Source: Multivorans sp965116445
Lineage (GTDB): Bacteria; Acidobacteriota; Thermoanaerobaculia; Multivoradales; Multivoraceae
Assembly (NCBI GenBank): GCA_965116445.1
Contig: OZ220688.1
Coordinates: 1,240,001-1,304,000, forward strand
Length of the DNA: 64,000 nucleotides
Direction of reading: 5' to 3'
Shown: positions 5,418 through 14,293 of the stretch, piece after piece
Numbering within the stretch: position 1 is the stretch's first letter
Layout of the letters: every line of letters begins with the position of its first letter
The notes under the pieces: model-generated
What the model was told of the DNA's origin: nothing
The model's database searches: none
The model's input: the letters and a program-made list of their open reading frames with translations, nothing else
Made by a program: the position numbers and the translations under genes

Positions 5418-7606
5418 TCGCCACCGGTGGTGGTCCGGAGCGCCCGATCCAGGTCACCCATCACGGCGAGGCGCAGCCGTTCTCCCGCGGGCTGCTTGCA
5501 CGAAGCCTTTACGCGGCCGGACTCGACTTCGACCGGGCCTACCGCCGGGTGGAACAACTTCAGCGACAGTTGCAGCACGAAGGCACGACCGGCCTCGAGA
5601 AGCAGCAACTCGCCCAGCGGATCGCCGAGCTCCTCGAGGCGGAAGAGGGCGCGGACACGGCTCGTCGCTACCGTTTGATCCGTCGTCTGAGACGGCTCCC
5701 CAAACCCCTCGTCATCTACATCGGCGGCGCGGGAGGCACCGGAAAGTCGACTCTGGCGCTCGATCTGGCGCCGCAGCTCCGCATCTACCGGATCAACGCG
5801 ACCGACACGGTGCGTCAGGTCATGCGGATGGTGTTTGCCCCGGCGATCCTTCCGGCTCTGCACGTCTCTAGCTACGAGACCCCCGTTGATCCAACGAGCG
5901 AGTTCGCGCCCGGCGCCGGCAACCCCCAGGTTGCAACCCTCGAAGAGCAGGCCACCCGGGTATGTGTCGGCGTGCGGGCGGTCGTCGAACGAGCGATCGC
6001 GGAGAACCTGAGCCTGGTCGTCGAGGGCGTCCACCTGCTGCCCGGCCTGGTGCCTTTCGCCGACCTCGAAGGTGAGGCCTACCAGTTCTTCACCATGCTC
6101 TCGACGCCGGACGAGGAGATCCACCGCAGCCACTTCCTCGCCCGCGAGTCGTTCGCCGGCCGGAGACCGAACCGGCAACTCGACCATTTCCGGGTCATCC
6201 GCGGGCAACAGCGCCACCTGTTGCGTCTGGCGAAGGAAGCAGGGGTTCCGATTCTCGACACGGCGGATCGCGAGGATCTGCTTCCGACCACCATCGCCCT
6301 GCTCGGGCAGAGCCTCTCCCAGCGGCTGCCGTGGCTCACCCGGGCGTCGGTGACGTCTCTGGGCGAGCGGCGTAGCCCCGCTCTACTGCTGGTCATCGAC
6401 GGTCTCCCGGATCGGCCCCTACGCTCGCTCGGGGCGCGGACGCCGCTCGAGGCCGCGCAGACACCAACGCTCGACCGGCTGGCACTGGAAGGCGTATGCG
6501 GCCTGGCCGACCCGGTAGCGCCGGGCGTGGTTCCCGACACGGCATCGGGAAACCTGGCGCTGTTCGCCCAGTCGCCCCGGGTGATGACCCGTGGGCCGAT
6601 CGAGGCCCTGGGCGCCGGCCTGAAGCTGAAGACGGGCACAATCGCCATCCGGGGCAACTTCGCCACTCTCGACGATCGTGGCTTCGTCGCCGATCGTCGG
6701 GCCGGCCGCATCCGCGAGGGAGCCAAGAAGCTGGCCAAGGCGATCGACCGCCTCGACCTGCCGGCCTCGGACCGGGTCAAGGTCCGCGTGCGAGCGACGA
6801 CGGAGCATCGCATCGCGATTACCCTGCGCGGCGAAGGCCTCACGTCGGCCATCGAAGGCTCCGACCCGGGCGACGGCGCTCCCTCCGGACGACCGCTGGC
6901 GCCGAGACCCCTCGACCCGAACGACGACAGCGCCGAGCACACCGCCCGCGTCCTGGCCCTTTTCGAGCAGGAGGCGCGACGCGTGCTGGCGCGGCATCCG
7001 GTGAACGAAGAGCGACGAAAGAACGGCGAACTGCCGGCGAACGCCGTCCTGACCCGGGGTGTGGGCCGCGTCCACCAGCTCCTGCCGCTGGAGCCGGGCG
7101 GCCTCCCGCTCAGTGCGGCCTGTATCAGCGGCGATCGGACAGTCGCGGGCATCGCCTCGGCGCTTGGCGCGTCCGTCATCCGGCGCCGCGGCATGACCGC
7201 GAACGTCGACACGGATCTGAAACTCAAGTTCGACTGCGCCGCGGAGGCCCTCGACGAACACGACCTGGTCATGATCCACGTGAAGGGCGCCGACATCGCG
7301 GCTCACGACCGCCGCCCCGATCTGAAGGTCGCCTTCCTCGAGCGGGTCGACCGCGAACTAGGTGCGTTGCTCGAGAAGCTCGAACAGCCGATCCGGATCG
7401 CTGTGACGGCGGACCACGCCACCCTGTCCGAAGCGGGCGCTCATGGCGCCGATCCGGTGCCGGTGCTGATCTGGGGCAACGGGATCGCGGCCGACTCGGT
7501 GACCAGCTTCGGTGAACGCGCCGCCGGCACCGGCAAGCTGAACCGGTTCCCGCTCCAGCTCCTGATCGAGCGGCTGTTCGAGCAGTACGGCGACGAGGCG
7601 CCCTGA
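5414..7606 (+). CDS. Fused 2-phosphoglycerate kinase / archaeal-type phosphoglycerate mutase
   Basis: Two-domain protein, 730 aa from the assumed start. Residues 1 to about 315 resemble archaeal 2-phosphoglycerate kinase, which makes 2,3-bisphosphoglycerate: an ATP-cone-like start (P-F-S-R-G-L-L-A-R-S-L) and a Walker A G-G-A-G-G-T-G-K-S-T near 104-113. Residues about 322-730 are a cofactor-independent mutase of the ApgM type: V-I-D-G-L-P-D-R-P, T-P-L-E-A-A, R-G-P-I-E-A-L-G-A-G, N-F-A-T-L-D, D-R-R-A-G-R-I and T-A-D-H-A-T. Where ApgM usually has its Ser nucleophile (S-D-T-A-H-L), this protein reads D-T-A-S-G-N-L (375-381), so the nucleophile may be Thr376. No ATG, GTG or TTG lies between the nqrM stop region and the first conserved motif; CTG 5414 has GGGAGGA just upstream. 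The ATG at 5273 would read through nqrM in a shadow frame. Confidence 0.85.
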   Translation: MIATGGGPERPIQVTHHGEAQPFSRGLLARSLYAAGLDFDRAYRRVEQLQRQLQHEGTTGLEKQQLAQRIAELLEAEEGADTARRYRLIRRLRRLPKPLVIYIGGAGGTGKSTLALDLAPQLRIYRINATDTVRQVMRMVFAPAILPALHVSSYETPVDPTSEFAPGAGNPQVATLEEQATRVCVGVRAVVERAIAENLSLVVEGVHLLPGLVPFADLEGEAYQFFTMLSTPDEEIHRSHFLARESFAGRRPNRQLDHFRVIRGQQRHLLRLAKEAGVPILDTADREDLLPTTIALLGQSLSQRLPWLTRASVTSLGERRSPALLLVIDGLPDRPLRSLGARTPLEAAQTPTLDRLALEGVCGLADPVAPGVVPDTASGNLALFAQSPRVMTRGPIEALGAGLKLKTGTIAIRGNFATLDDRGFVADRRAGRIREGAKKLAKAIDRLDLPASDRVKVRVRATTEHRIAITLRGEGLTSAIEGSDPGDGAPSGRPLAPRPLDPNDDSAEHTARVLALFEQEARRVLARHPVNEERRKNGELPANAVLTRGVGRVHQLLPLEPGGLPLSAACISGDRTVAGIASALGASVIRRRGMTANVDTDLKLKFDCAAEALDEHDLVMIHVKGADIAAHDRRPDLKVAFLERVDRELGALLEKLEQPIRIAVTADHATLSEAGAHGADPVPVLIWGNGIAADSVTSFGERAAGTGKLNRFPLQLLIERLFEQYGDEAP

Positions 7607-8125
7607 GTGGCGAAGAAGATCGAGCGACGGGTCCAGCGACGGGCGGATCTGGCCAGCGGCCGGGGCTTCGCCTGCATAGCACTTGACCGGCCCGCCGATC
7701 CGGTGAACGTCGGCCACGTTCTGCGCGCGGCGCTCTGCTTCCAGGCTCGCATGATCATCCTGGGACAGCCCTCCGCGGACATCAACGTCCGCCGGCTGCC
7801 GACGGATCCGACCAGGGCCTACCGGCACGTTCCGGTCATCGAAGTCGACGACCTGCTCGAGGCGACGCCTCGCGACACGGCCCTGGTCGCAGTCGAGATC
7901 GTGCCGGACGCGATCGCGCTCCCCGACTTCGTTCACCCCGAGCGGGCCTGCTACGTCTTCGGGCCCGAGAGCGGGGCGGTCGCCGACCGCATCCTCAAAC
8001 GGAGCGACTACCGTCTCCGCGTCCCCACCGCCGTGTCGCTGAACCTGGGCATGACGGTCGGCATCGTCCTCTACGACCGCTGCGCCGACCGTTGGCGGCG
8101 AACCAGCGGCGAACAGGGCGGCTGA
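7607..8125 (+). CDS. SpoU/TrmH-family RNA 2'-O-methyltransferase
   Basis: 172 aa, SPOUT-fold RNA methyltransferase using S-adenosylmethionine. The three family motifs are visible: motif 1 with N-V-G-H-V-L-R-A-A near residue 32, motif 2 Y-V-F-G-P-E-S-G near 120, and motif 3 L-N-L-G-M-T-V-G-I-V-L-Y-D near 146. The size suits the short TrmL/TrmH class, which methylate tRNA ribose, but the exact target cannot be read from the sequence. The GTG start directly abuts the stop of the preceding fusion gene, so the two are coupled. Confidence 0.85.
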   Translation: MAKKIERRVQRRADLASGRGFACIALDRPADPVNVGHVLRAALCFQARMIILGQPSADINVRRLPTDPTRAYRHVPVIEVDDLLEATPRDTALVAVEIVPDAIALPDFVHPERACYVFGPESGAVADRILKRSDYRLRVPTAVSLNLGMTVGIVLYDRCADRWRRTSGEQGG

Positions 8126-8182
8126 TTCGCATGTCTTGACGGACGGGCCGCCGCGAGGGCGCGTTGCAACACCCGGGCCGCG

Positions 8183-8875
8183 TCAGTCTCCCGCGGCCGA
8201 CGGGACCGGCTCGGCAAACAGGGACAGCAACGGCAACCCGACACTCTCGTGCACCGAGCGTCGCACCAGGCGCTGCCTGAGATCCGCCAACCTTTCCTTG
8301 TCCACTCTTCCCGCCATCCGGCCCAGCGCCTCGTCGGCGCCCGCCAGGACGGCCTCGCGCTCCGACGGGGGCAGGGACTCGAATGCCAACCGAGTGAGCT
8401 CGACATCCAACTCGGCCAGCCGCGCTTCAACCTCGGGCGCCGGGCCGCTCAGCGCAAGCAGCCGGGTCCGCCAGGCGTCGACGCCCTCCAGGGTCGCCGG
8501 CAGCGCGGACGCCAGGGCGGCAAGCCGTGCCGGCACATCGATTGCGGCCGGGCGCCGACGCACCGGCGGCACCGCCCCCAGTTCCCGGTAAGTCGACCAC
8601 GCCTTCTCCACCGCCGCCCGGCAGTAGCGCAGGCTGCTGACACGCCGCTTCGGCGCCGTCGCCGAGGCGACCGCCCGCTCTGCCCGGCGCGCGAATACCT
8701 CGCGGACGCTCTCCAGGACCAACGTGAGCGGTATGCCCTCCTGCCGCCACTGCTGCGCCAGGCGCCAGTCGGCGGGACTCAACAGCAACGGCGCGCCCCG
8801 CAGCCGGATGAACTCCTCCTCGATCGCCTCGAAGTAGTCGCGGTCTCTTCGCTCAGGATCCGCCCCCGGTTTCAC
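8183..8875 (-). CDS. Conserved-looking hypothetical protein
   Basis: 230 aa, rich in Arg, Ala, Glu and Leu, probably all-helical and cytoplasmic; no signal or membrane segment. The N-terminal part (D-Y-F-E-A-I-E-E-E-F, later S-P-A-D-W-R-L-A-Q-Q-W) looks conserved-domain-like, but I do not recognise the family. The ATG at 8875 overlaps the birA stop (ATGA), so it is the last gene of the htrA-to-birA operon. Coding character matches the neighbours and the reading frame is uninterrupted, so the gene is likely real. Confidence 0.7.
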   Translation of the reverse strand: MKPGADPERRDRDYFEAIEEEFIRLRGAPLLLSPADWRLAQQWRQEGIPLTLVLESVREVFARRAERAVASATAPKRRVSSLRYCRAAVEKAWSTYRELGAVPPVRRRPAAIDVPARLAALASALPATLEGVDAWRTRLLALSGPAPEVEARLAELDVELTRLAFESLPPSEREAVLAGADEALGRMAGRVDKERLADLRQRLVRRSVHESVGLPLLSLFAEPVPSAAGD

Positions 8876-9690
8876 TCCTCGATCACCTCGCCCGACGCGA
8901 TCGTGCGGAGACCGGCCTGCGTCTCGAGCCGGAAGCGGCCGCCTTCGTCGAAGCCCGCGAACCGGCCGGAGACCTTCTCCCCACCGATCCGGCAGGTCAC
9001 TTCGTCGCCCTCCCGGTGTACCGTGCAGGCGCGGTAGGCGTCCAGCGTGTACTCGGGTTCCCCGGCACGGCCGAGTTCGCGTTCCAGCGACGTCGCGAGC
9101 CGTTCGACAACGGCTGCCCGGGAGGGAGGACGTTCCGTTTCGAGCGCCAGCGACGTCGCTACCGGCGTCGGCAGTTCACCGTCGGCGCCGAAGTCGTAGT
9201 TCACTCCGAACCCGATCACAGCCACCATCTCGCCTTCGCCGCCCACCACCGTCTCGATCAGAATACCGGCGATCTTGCGACCGTCCACGAGCACGTCGTT
9301 GGGCCACTTCAGACCCGCCCGGCCGTTCACGAACGCCGCAAGTCCACGGCGCACGGCGATTCCGGCCAGAAGCGGCAACGCACCGAGCTGATTCTCCAGC
9401 GGGCCGGCGCCGGCGATCGGCAGCGGCTGCAACCAGGTGCAGTAGAGGCCGCGCCCGGCGGTGCTGACCCAGGAGCGCCCCTGCCGTCCCCTGCCGGCCG
9501 TCTGTTCGAAGGCCACGACGAGGGCCGTTCGCGGCGTGGACTCCTCTTCGAGAGACCGTTCGACCAGCGCCTTGACGAAGCGGTTCGTCGAATCGACCGT
9601 GTCCATCAGCAGCAGGTTCTCCGGCAACCGCCGGGAACGGGAGCGAAGATCGGCGACGAACAGGTCGAAATCAGAAGAGCCGCGCCCCAT
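8872..9690 (-). CDS. birA: Biotin--[acetyl-CoA-carboxylase] ligase
   Basis: 272-aa biotin protein ligase that activates biotin as biotinyl-AMP and transfers it to the carrier lysine of acyl-CoA carboxylases. Visible motifs: D-S-T-N-R, the biotin/ATP loop G-R-G-R-Q-G-R, L-K-W-P-N-D-V and K-I-A-G-I-L-I-E. A short C-terminal SH3-like domain follows. There is no N-terminal helix-turn-helix, so this is the monofunctional class and not a repressor. It lies 53 bases after valS and overlaps the next gene by four bases. Confidence 0.92.
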   Translation of the reverse strand: MGRGSSDFDLFVADLRSRSRRLPENLLLMDTVDSTNRFVKALVERSLEEESTPRTALVVAFEQTAGRGRQGRSWVSTAGRGLYCTWLQPLPIAGAGPLENQLGALPLLAGIAVRRGLAAFVNGRAGLKWPNDVLVDGRKIAGILIETVVGGEGEMVAVIGFGVNYDFGADGELPTPVATSLALETERPPSRAAVVERLATSLERELGRAGEPEYTLDAYRACTVHREGDEVTCRIGGEKVSGRFAGFDEGGRFRLETQAGLRTIASGEVIEE

Positions 9691-9743
9691 AGAGCAGCGA
9701 GCCTAGGAGCTTGCGCTGCGGAAGGCAACGAGTGAGGCCCTGC

Positions 9744-12461
9744 TCACTGCACCAGGATCTCCGCCACCCGGTTCCGCTGCTCCTCCAGCTCGGCCAGGCG
9801 GGCGCGGTTGCCCTCGACGACGTTAGCTGGAGCCCGTTCGAGAAACCGGGCGTTCGACAGGCGGCCCCGGGCGCCGGCGATCTCGGCCTCGATCTTCTCC
9901 AGATCCTTGCTGAGCTTCGCCCGCTCGGCCTCGCTCATCGGCGGCGCTTCGACCTCGAACGCCAGGTTCAGGCCCCCGGCCCGATCCCGAACCGAGCCGG
10001 CCGGACCCGGGCCCGCGGTGACCTGCCCGACACCCGCGACCGCCCCAAGGAGCGCCGCCTGCTCGACGAGGAAGGCGATCGGACTCTCCTCGCCCGCCTC
10101 GACGAAGACCGACATCTTCGCGGTCCCGGCGAGGTTCCGTTCACGGCGAAGGCTCCGGGCGGTTTGCGTGACCGCGATGAGAACGTCCATGCCCCGTTCG
10201 ATCTCCGGCGAGAGGAGGTCGCCATCGCCCAGCGGGTAAGCCTCGATGGCGATGCTCCGGGGACCGGGGGATTCCGGCGCCGGCTCGCGCGGCAGCCGTT
10301 GCCAGAGCTCCTCCGTCAAGTGCGGCATGACCGGGTGAAGCAGCCTGAGGCTGGAATCGATCGCGAAGAGAAGGGTCTCCGCGGTCCGCGGCCGCGGCGC
10401 CCTTCCTGAGAGCGCCGGCTTCGCGAACTCGATGTACCAGTCGCAGAGCTCGTGCCAGAAGAAGCGGTAGAGCGCGTTGCACGCTCGGTCGAAACGGAAC
10501 TCTTCCAGGGCCTCGTTGACCGCGGCGGCGGTAGCCGACAGTCGCGAGAGGATCCACCGCTCCGGAGCAGCCAGGTCGGCGCCCGTCAGTTCCACCGCCG
10601 ACGCCGGGGTCTTCGCCCCCCCGGTGCGCGCCAGGGCGAAACGGACCGCATTCCAGATCTTGTTGCCGAAGGCCCGATAGCCGGCCATCCGTTCCAGATC
10701 GAGCGGAATGTCGCGCCCGGGCACGTCGAGCACCGCCAGGGTGAAGCGCATCGCGTCCGCCCCGTACTCCTCGACCAGCTCCATCGGGTCGACCGTGTTC
10801 CCCTTGGTCTTCGACATCTTCTCGCCATCCGCGTCGCGGACCAGCCCGGTCAGATGAACCGTGCCGAACGGGATGTCGCGATGGAAGTGGTTCGAGAGCA
10901 TGACCATCCGCGCCACCCAGAAGAACAGGATGTCGTAGCCGGTGATCAGGACATCCGTGGGATACCAGGTGCGGAGGTCCGCCGCTTTCTCGTCCGGCCA
11001 ACCCAGGGTCGAGATCGGCCACAACCCGGACGAGAACCAGGTGTCCAGCACGTCCGCGTCCCGGGTCAGGTCCGCCGTGCCGGCCAACTCCTCGGCTTCC
11101 TCGCGGTTCATCGCCACGTAGCAGGTGCCGTCGCGGTCGTACCAGGCAGGAATGCGGTGCCCCCACCAGAGCTGACGCGAGAGGACCCAGGGCCGGATGT
11201 TCGTGAGCCAGTGCTCCCACGTCTTGTCCCAGGAGTCCGGGATCAACGCCAGGCGTCCGTCTTCGACGGCCGTGAGCGCCTCCTTCGCCATGCCTGAGAC
11301 GTCGGCGAACCACTGTGGCGACAGCATCGGTTCGATCGGCTCGCCGCTTCGCTGCGAGTGGCCCACACTGTGGACGTGCCGCTCGCTCTTGACCAGACGG
11401 TTCTCCACCTGGAGACGCTCCACGACGCGGCGCCGGGCTTCGAAGCGATCCAGGCCTTCGAAGTCCGGCCCCGCCTCGGCCGTCATCCGGCCGTCCAGAC
11501 CGATCACCCGCACGCCGGGGAGATCGTGCCTCTGGGCAATCTCGTAGTCGTTCGGATCGTGGAACGGCGTGACCTTGACCAGCCCGGTGCCGAACTCCGG
11601 GTCGACGTGCTCGTCGGCGACCAGGCGAAGCCGCCGGTCCAGGATCGGAAGCCGCGCGAAGCGCCCTGCCAGGTGGCGGTAGCGCTCGTCCTCCGGGTGG
11701 AAGGCAACCGCGGTATCGCCCAACATGGTCTCGGGGCGGGTGGTCGCGACGATCAACGTCTCCTCGCCGGACCGACCGTTTCCGTCCCCGGATTCAAGCG
11801 GGTAGGCCAGATGGTAGAGCGTGCCCTCCACCTCACGGTTCTCCACTTCCAGATCCGACACGGCGGTCCGCAGGACGGGCGACCAATTCACCATGTACTC
11901 GCCGCGGTAGATCAGGCCCTCCCGATAGAGACTGACAAACGCGGTGCGCACCGCGAGCGCCAGACCCTCGTCGAGAGTGAACCGCTCGCGGGACCAGTCG
12001 CACGAGGCGCCCAGGCGCTGCAACTGTCGCTTGATGTTCGCGTGGTACTCGTTCTTCCACGCCCACACCCGCTCGAGGAACTTCTCCCGCCCGAGTTCGA
12101 GCCGGCTCGTGCCCTCCCGCTCGAGCTGGCGTTCGACCATGAGCTGGGTCGCGATGCCGGCGTGGTCGGTTCCCGGAAGCCACAGGGCGTTGTCGCCTCG
12201 CATCCGTCGCCATCGGGTGACCAGATCCTGAAGCGTGCTCTGGAGCGCGTGCCCCATGTGCAGCTTGCCGGTCACGTTGGGAGGTGGAATCAGAACGCAG
12301 TAGGGCGAGGGTCCCTGACCGTCCGGATCCTCCGGACACCGGAACAGGTCCTGCTCGTCCCACCAGGACTGCCACCTGGTCTCGTACGAGGCCGGATCGA
12401 AGCGCTTCTCCATCGCCGCGCCCGCCGTTGGGGCGCCCGCCGCCGCCTCGTTGTCCGGCAT
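9744..12461 (-). CDS. valS: Valyl-tRNA synthetase
   Basis: 905-aa class I aminoacyl-tRNA synthetase charging tRNA-Val. The HIGH-type signature is P-P-P-N-V-T-G-K-L-H-M-G-H near residue 60, the editing (CP1) domain contains T-T-R-P-E-T-M-L-G-D, and the KMSKS loop is K-M-S-K-T-K-G-N. The anticodon-binding domain and a C-terminal coiled coil (about residues 840-905) complete the family plan. It is transcribed with the B12-binding gene upstream and birA downstream. Confidence 0.97.
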   Translation of the reverse strand: MPDNEAAAGAPTAGAAMEKRFDPASYETRWQSWWDEQDLFRCPEDPDGQGPSPYCVLIPPPNVTGKLHMGHALQSTLQDLVTRWRRMRGDNALWLPGTDHAGIATQLMVERQLEREGTSRLELGREKFLERVWAWKNEYHANIKRQLQRLGASCDWSRERFTLDEGLALAVRTAFVSLYREGLIYRGEYMVNWSPVLRTAVSDLEVENREVEGTLYHLAYPLESGDGNGRSGEETLIVATTRPETMLGDTAVAFHPEDERYRHLAGRFARLPILDRRLRLVADEHVDPEFGTGLVKVTPFHDPNDYEIAQRHDLPGVRVIGLDGRMTAEAGPDFEGLDRFEARRRVVERLQVENRLVKSERHVHSVGHSQRSGEPIEPMLSPQWFADVSGMAKEALTAVEDGRLALIPDSWDKTWEHWLTNIRPWVLSRQLWWGHRIPAWYDRDGTCYVAMNREEAEELAGTADLTRDADVLDTWFSSGLWPISTLGWPDEKAADLRTWYPTDVLITGYDILFFWVARMVMLSNHFHRDIPFGTVHLTGLVRDADGEKMSKTKGNTVDPMELVEEYGADAMRFTLAVLDVPGRDIPLDLERMAGYRAFGNKIWNAVRFALARTGGAKTPASAVELTGADLAAPERWILSRLSATAAAVNEALEEFRFDRACNALYRFFWHELCDWYIEFAKPALSGRAPRPRTAETLLFAIDSSLRLLHPVMPHLTEELWQRLPREPAPESPGPRSIAIEAYPLGDGDLLSPEIERGMDVLIAVTQTARSLRRERNLAGTAKMSVFVEAGEESPIAFLVEQAALLGAVAGVGQVTAGPGPAGSVRDRAGGLNLAFEVEAPPMSEAERAKLSKDLEKIEAEIAGARGRLSNARFLERAPANVVEGNRARLAELEEQRNRVAEILVQ

Positions 12462-12516
12462 CAGTCGCCGGCCCCGAACGGTCGGCCGCGACTCGGTTCG
12501 CCATCCACCTGAGGCG

Positions 12517-12936
12517 TCATCGCGACCCCAGGGACCGGTTCAGGTACTCGATGATCGCGGTCGTGCTCGAGCCCGGGGGAAAGACCTCGTCCACTCCGGC
12601 GGTCTTGAGCTCTTCGATATCCCGATCCGGCACGATGCCGCCCGCGAACACCAGTACGTCACCGGCGTCCGCCGCGCGCAGACCTTCGACCACCTCGGGA
12701 AGGAGCGTGTTGTGGGCGCCGGAGAGGATCGACAAACCGACGGCCCGAACGTCCTCCTGCACGGCGGCCGCGACGATCTGCTCCGGCGTCTTGCGCAGCC
12801 CCGTGTAGATCACCTCGAAACCGGCATCCCGGAGCGCCCGCGCCACGACCTTCGCGCCGCGGTCGTGCCCGTCGAGCCCGGGCTTGGCCACCAGAATCCG
12901 GTGCGGGACTACCGCGCCCGGGCGCGCCGTGCTCAT
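12517..12936 (-). CDS. Stand-alone cobalamin-binding domain protein (methylmalonyl-CoA mutase C-terminal type)
   Basis: 139 aa, a complete B12-binding Rossmann-like domain without any mutase barrel. The cobalamin lower-ligand motif D-x-H-x-x-G appears as D-G-H-D-R-G near residue 22, and the S-x-L and G-G-I segments of the domain follow (L-S-I-L-S-G, V-F-A-G-G-I-V-P). It is closest to the small subunit of split acyl-CoA mutases such as methylmalonyl-CoA mutase; the catalytic subunit is not in this window. The ATG overlaps the stop of the sigma-54 activator gene (ATGA). It could also be a B12-sensing partner of that regulator, which is only a guess. Confidence 0.88.
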   Translation of the reverse strand: MSTARPGAVVPHRILVAKPGLDGHDRGAKVVARALRDAGFEVIYTGLRKTPEQIVAAAVQEDVRAVGLSILSGAHNTLLPEVVEGLRAADAGDVLVFAGGIVPDRDIEELKTAGVDEVFPPGSSTTAIIEYLNRSLGSR

Positions 12937-14288
12937 GTCGCGTCCGCCCGGCGGAGGTTGAGCTGATCCATCTTCTTGTACAGGTTGCTTCTCGGTGTTC
13001 CGATCGCCTTGGCCGTCCGGGTCACGTTCCAGCCGTTCTCCTCGAGCTTCTTCGCAAGATAGAGGCGTTCCGCCGTATCCCTGAACTCCCGCAGGCTGGA
13101 CAACGCGAGAATAGCCTCCGACAACTCCCCGCGCACCGGACCCGCAAGGCGAAGCACGTCGTCGCGGCCGATCTCGTCGTCCGGCGTGAGGATCAGCAGA
13201 CGCTCGACCAGGTTCTTCAGTTCGCGGACGTTGCCCCGCCACGGCATCTCCTGCAATTGACGGATCGCCGCCCCGTTCAGGGTCTTTTTCCGGTAGTTGT
13301 TCTCGGCGGCGAAGCGCTCGATGAGGTGGTCCACGAGGAGCGGCAGGTCGTCCAGGCGCTCCCGCAACGGCGGCGCACAAATCGGAACCACGTTGAGCCG
13401 GTAAAAGAGGTCCTCGCGAAAACGCCCCGCTTCGATCTCGGCCATCAGGTCCCTGTGCGTCGCCGCGACGACCCGGACATCGACGGTCACCGTGGTGCGG
13501 GAACCGACCGGCTCGATCTCGCCGCTCTGGAGCGCCCGCAGCACTTTCGCCTGCGTGCGTGCGGACATGTCACCCACCTCGTCCAGGAAGATCGTGCCGC
13601 CGTCGGCGGCCGTGAACTTGCCGATCTGGCGGCGCACGGCGCCCGTGAACGCGCCCTTTTCGTGGCCGAACAGCTCCGACTCGATCAGTTCGTCAGGAAT
13701 CGCGGCGCAGTTGACCTGAACCAGCGGCACCTCGGCGCGCGGGCTGCCGGCGTGGATGGCGCGCGCCACGAGTTCCTTGCCGACGCCGCTCTCCCCGGTG
13801 ATCAGCACGGTGGCCGGAGTCGGTGCGGCCCGCTCGATCGTCGCCCGAAGCTCCTGCATCGGAGCCGACTCCCCGACCAGTTCGGACGGCGCCCCACGCA
13901 GGAGACGGTTCTCGTCCTCGAGCCGCCGTCGCTCGATCGCATTGCGAAGAGCCAGTAGCACGCGGCCCCGTTCGAGCGGCTTCTCGAGAAAGTCATAAGC
14001 GCCCAGCCGGGTCGCTTCCACCGCTGCGGCGATGTCGCCGTGGCCACTGATCATCACGACCGGCATGTCGTGCCCGCGCTCCCGGAGGCGGGAGAGCGTG
14101 GCCAGACCGTCCGATTCGGGCATCTTGATGTCCAGCAGCACGGCAGCCGGGGGCCTCCTCATCACGCGTCGAAGCGCCTCCCGGCCGGTCGACGCTTCCT
14201 CGACCCGGTAGCGCTCGAACTCGAGGATCATCCGCAGCGAGCTTCGGATCGACTCCTCGTCGTCGACCACGAGCACGCGGGGACCCAT
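12933..14288 (-). CDS. NtrC-family sigma-54-dependent response regulator
   Basis: 451 aa with three domains. The receiver has acidic pocket Asp9/Asp10, phosphoacceptor Asp53 and K103 in the E-K-P motif. The AAA+ domain has Walker A G-E-S-G-V-G-K-E near 165-172, the sigma-54-contacting G-A-F-T-G-A loop at 211-216, and Walker B I-F-L-D-E-V-G-D. A C-terminal Fis-type helix-turn-helix follows (N-V-T-R-T-A-K-A-I-G). It should activate sigma-54 promoters after phosphorylation. No histidine kinase is adjacent. Start ATG 14288 is 5 bases after the htrA stop; the longer upstream frame is shadow of htrA. Confidence 0.93.
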   Translation of the reverse strand: MGPRVLVVDDEESIRSSLRMILEFERYRVEEASTGREALRRVMRRPPAAVLLDIKMPESDGLATLSRLRERGHDMPVVMISGHGDIAAAVEATRLGAYDFLEKPLERGRVLLALRNAIERRRLEDENRLLRGAPSELVGESAPMQELRATIERAAPTPATVLITGESGVGKELVARAIHAGSPRAEVPLVQVNCAAIPDELIESELFGHEKGAFTGAVRRQIGKFTAADGGTIFLDEVGDMSARTQAKVLRALQSGEIEPVGSRTTVTVDVRVVAATHRDLMAEIEAGRFREDLFYRLNVVPICAPPLRERLDDLPLLVDHLIERFAAENNYRKKTLNGAAIRQLQEMPWRGNVRELKNLVERLLILTPDDEIGRDDVLRLAGPVRGELSEAILALSSLREFRDTAERLYLAKKLEENGWNVTRTAKAIGTPRSNLYKKMDQLNLRRADAT

Positions 14289-14293
14289 GAGCG

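Noticed and set aside
12937..13380. Longer form of the B12-binding protein
   Set aside because: The extra residues are antisense-like shadow of the sigma-54 activator frame; the ATG at 12936 is coupled by overlap.
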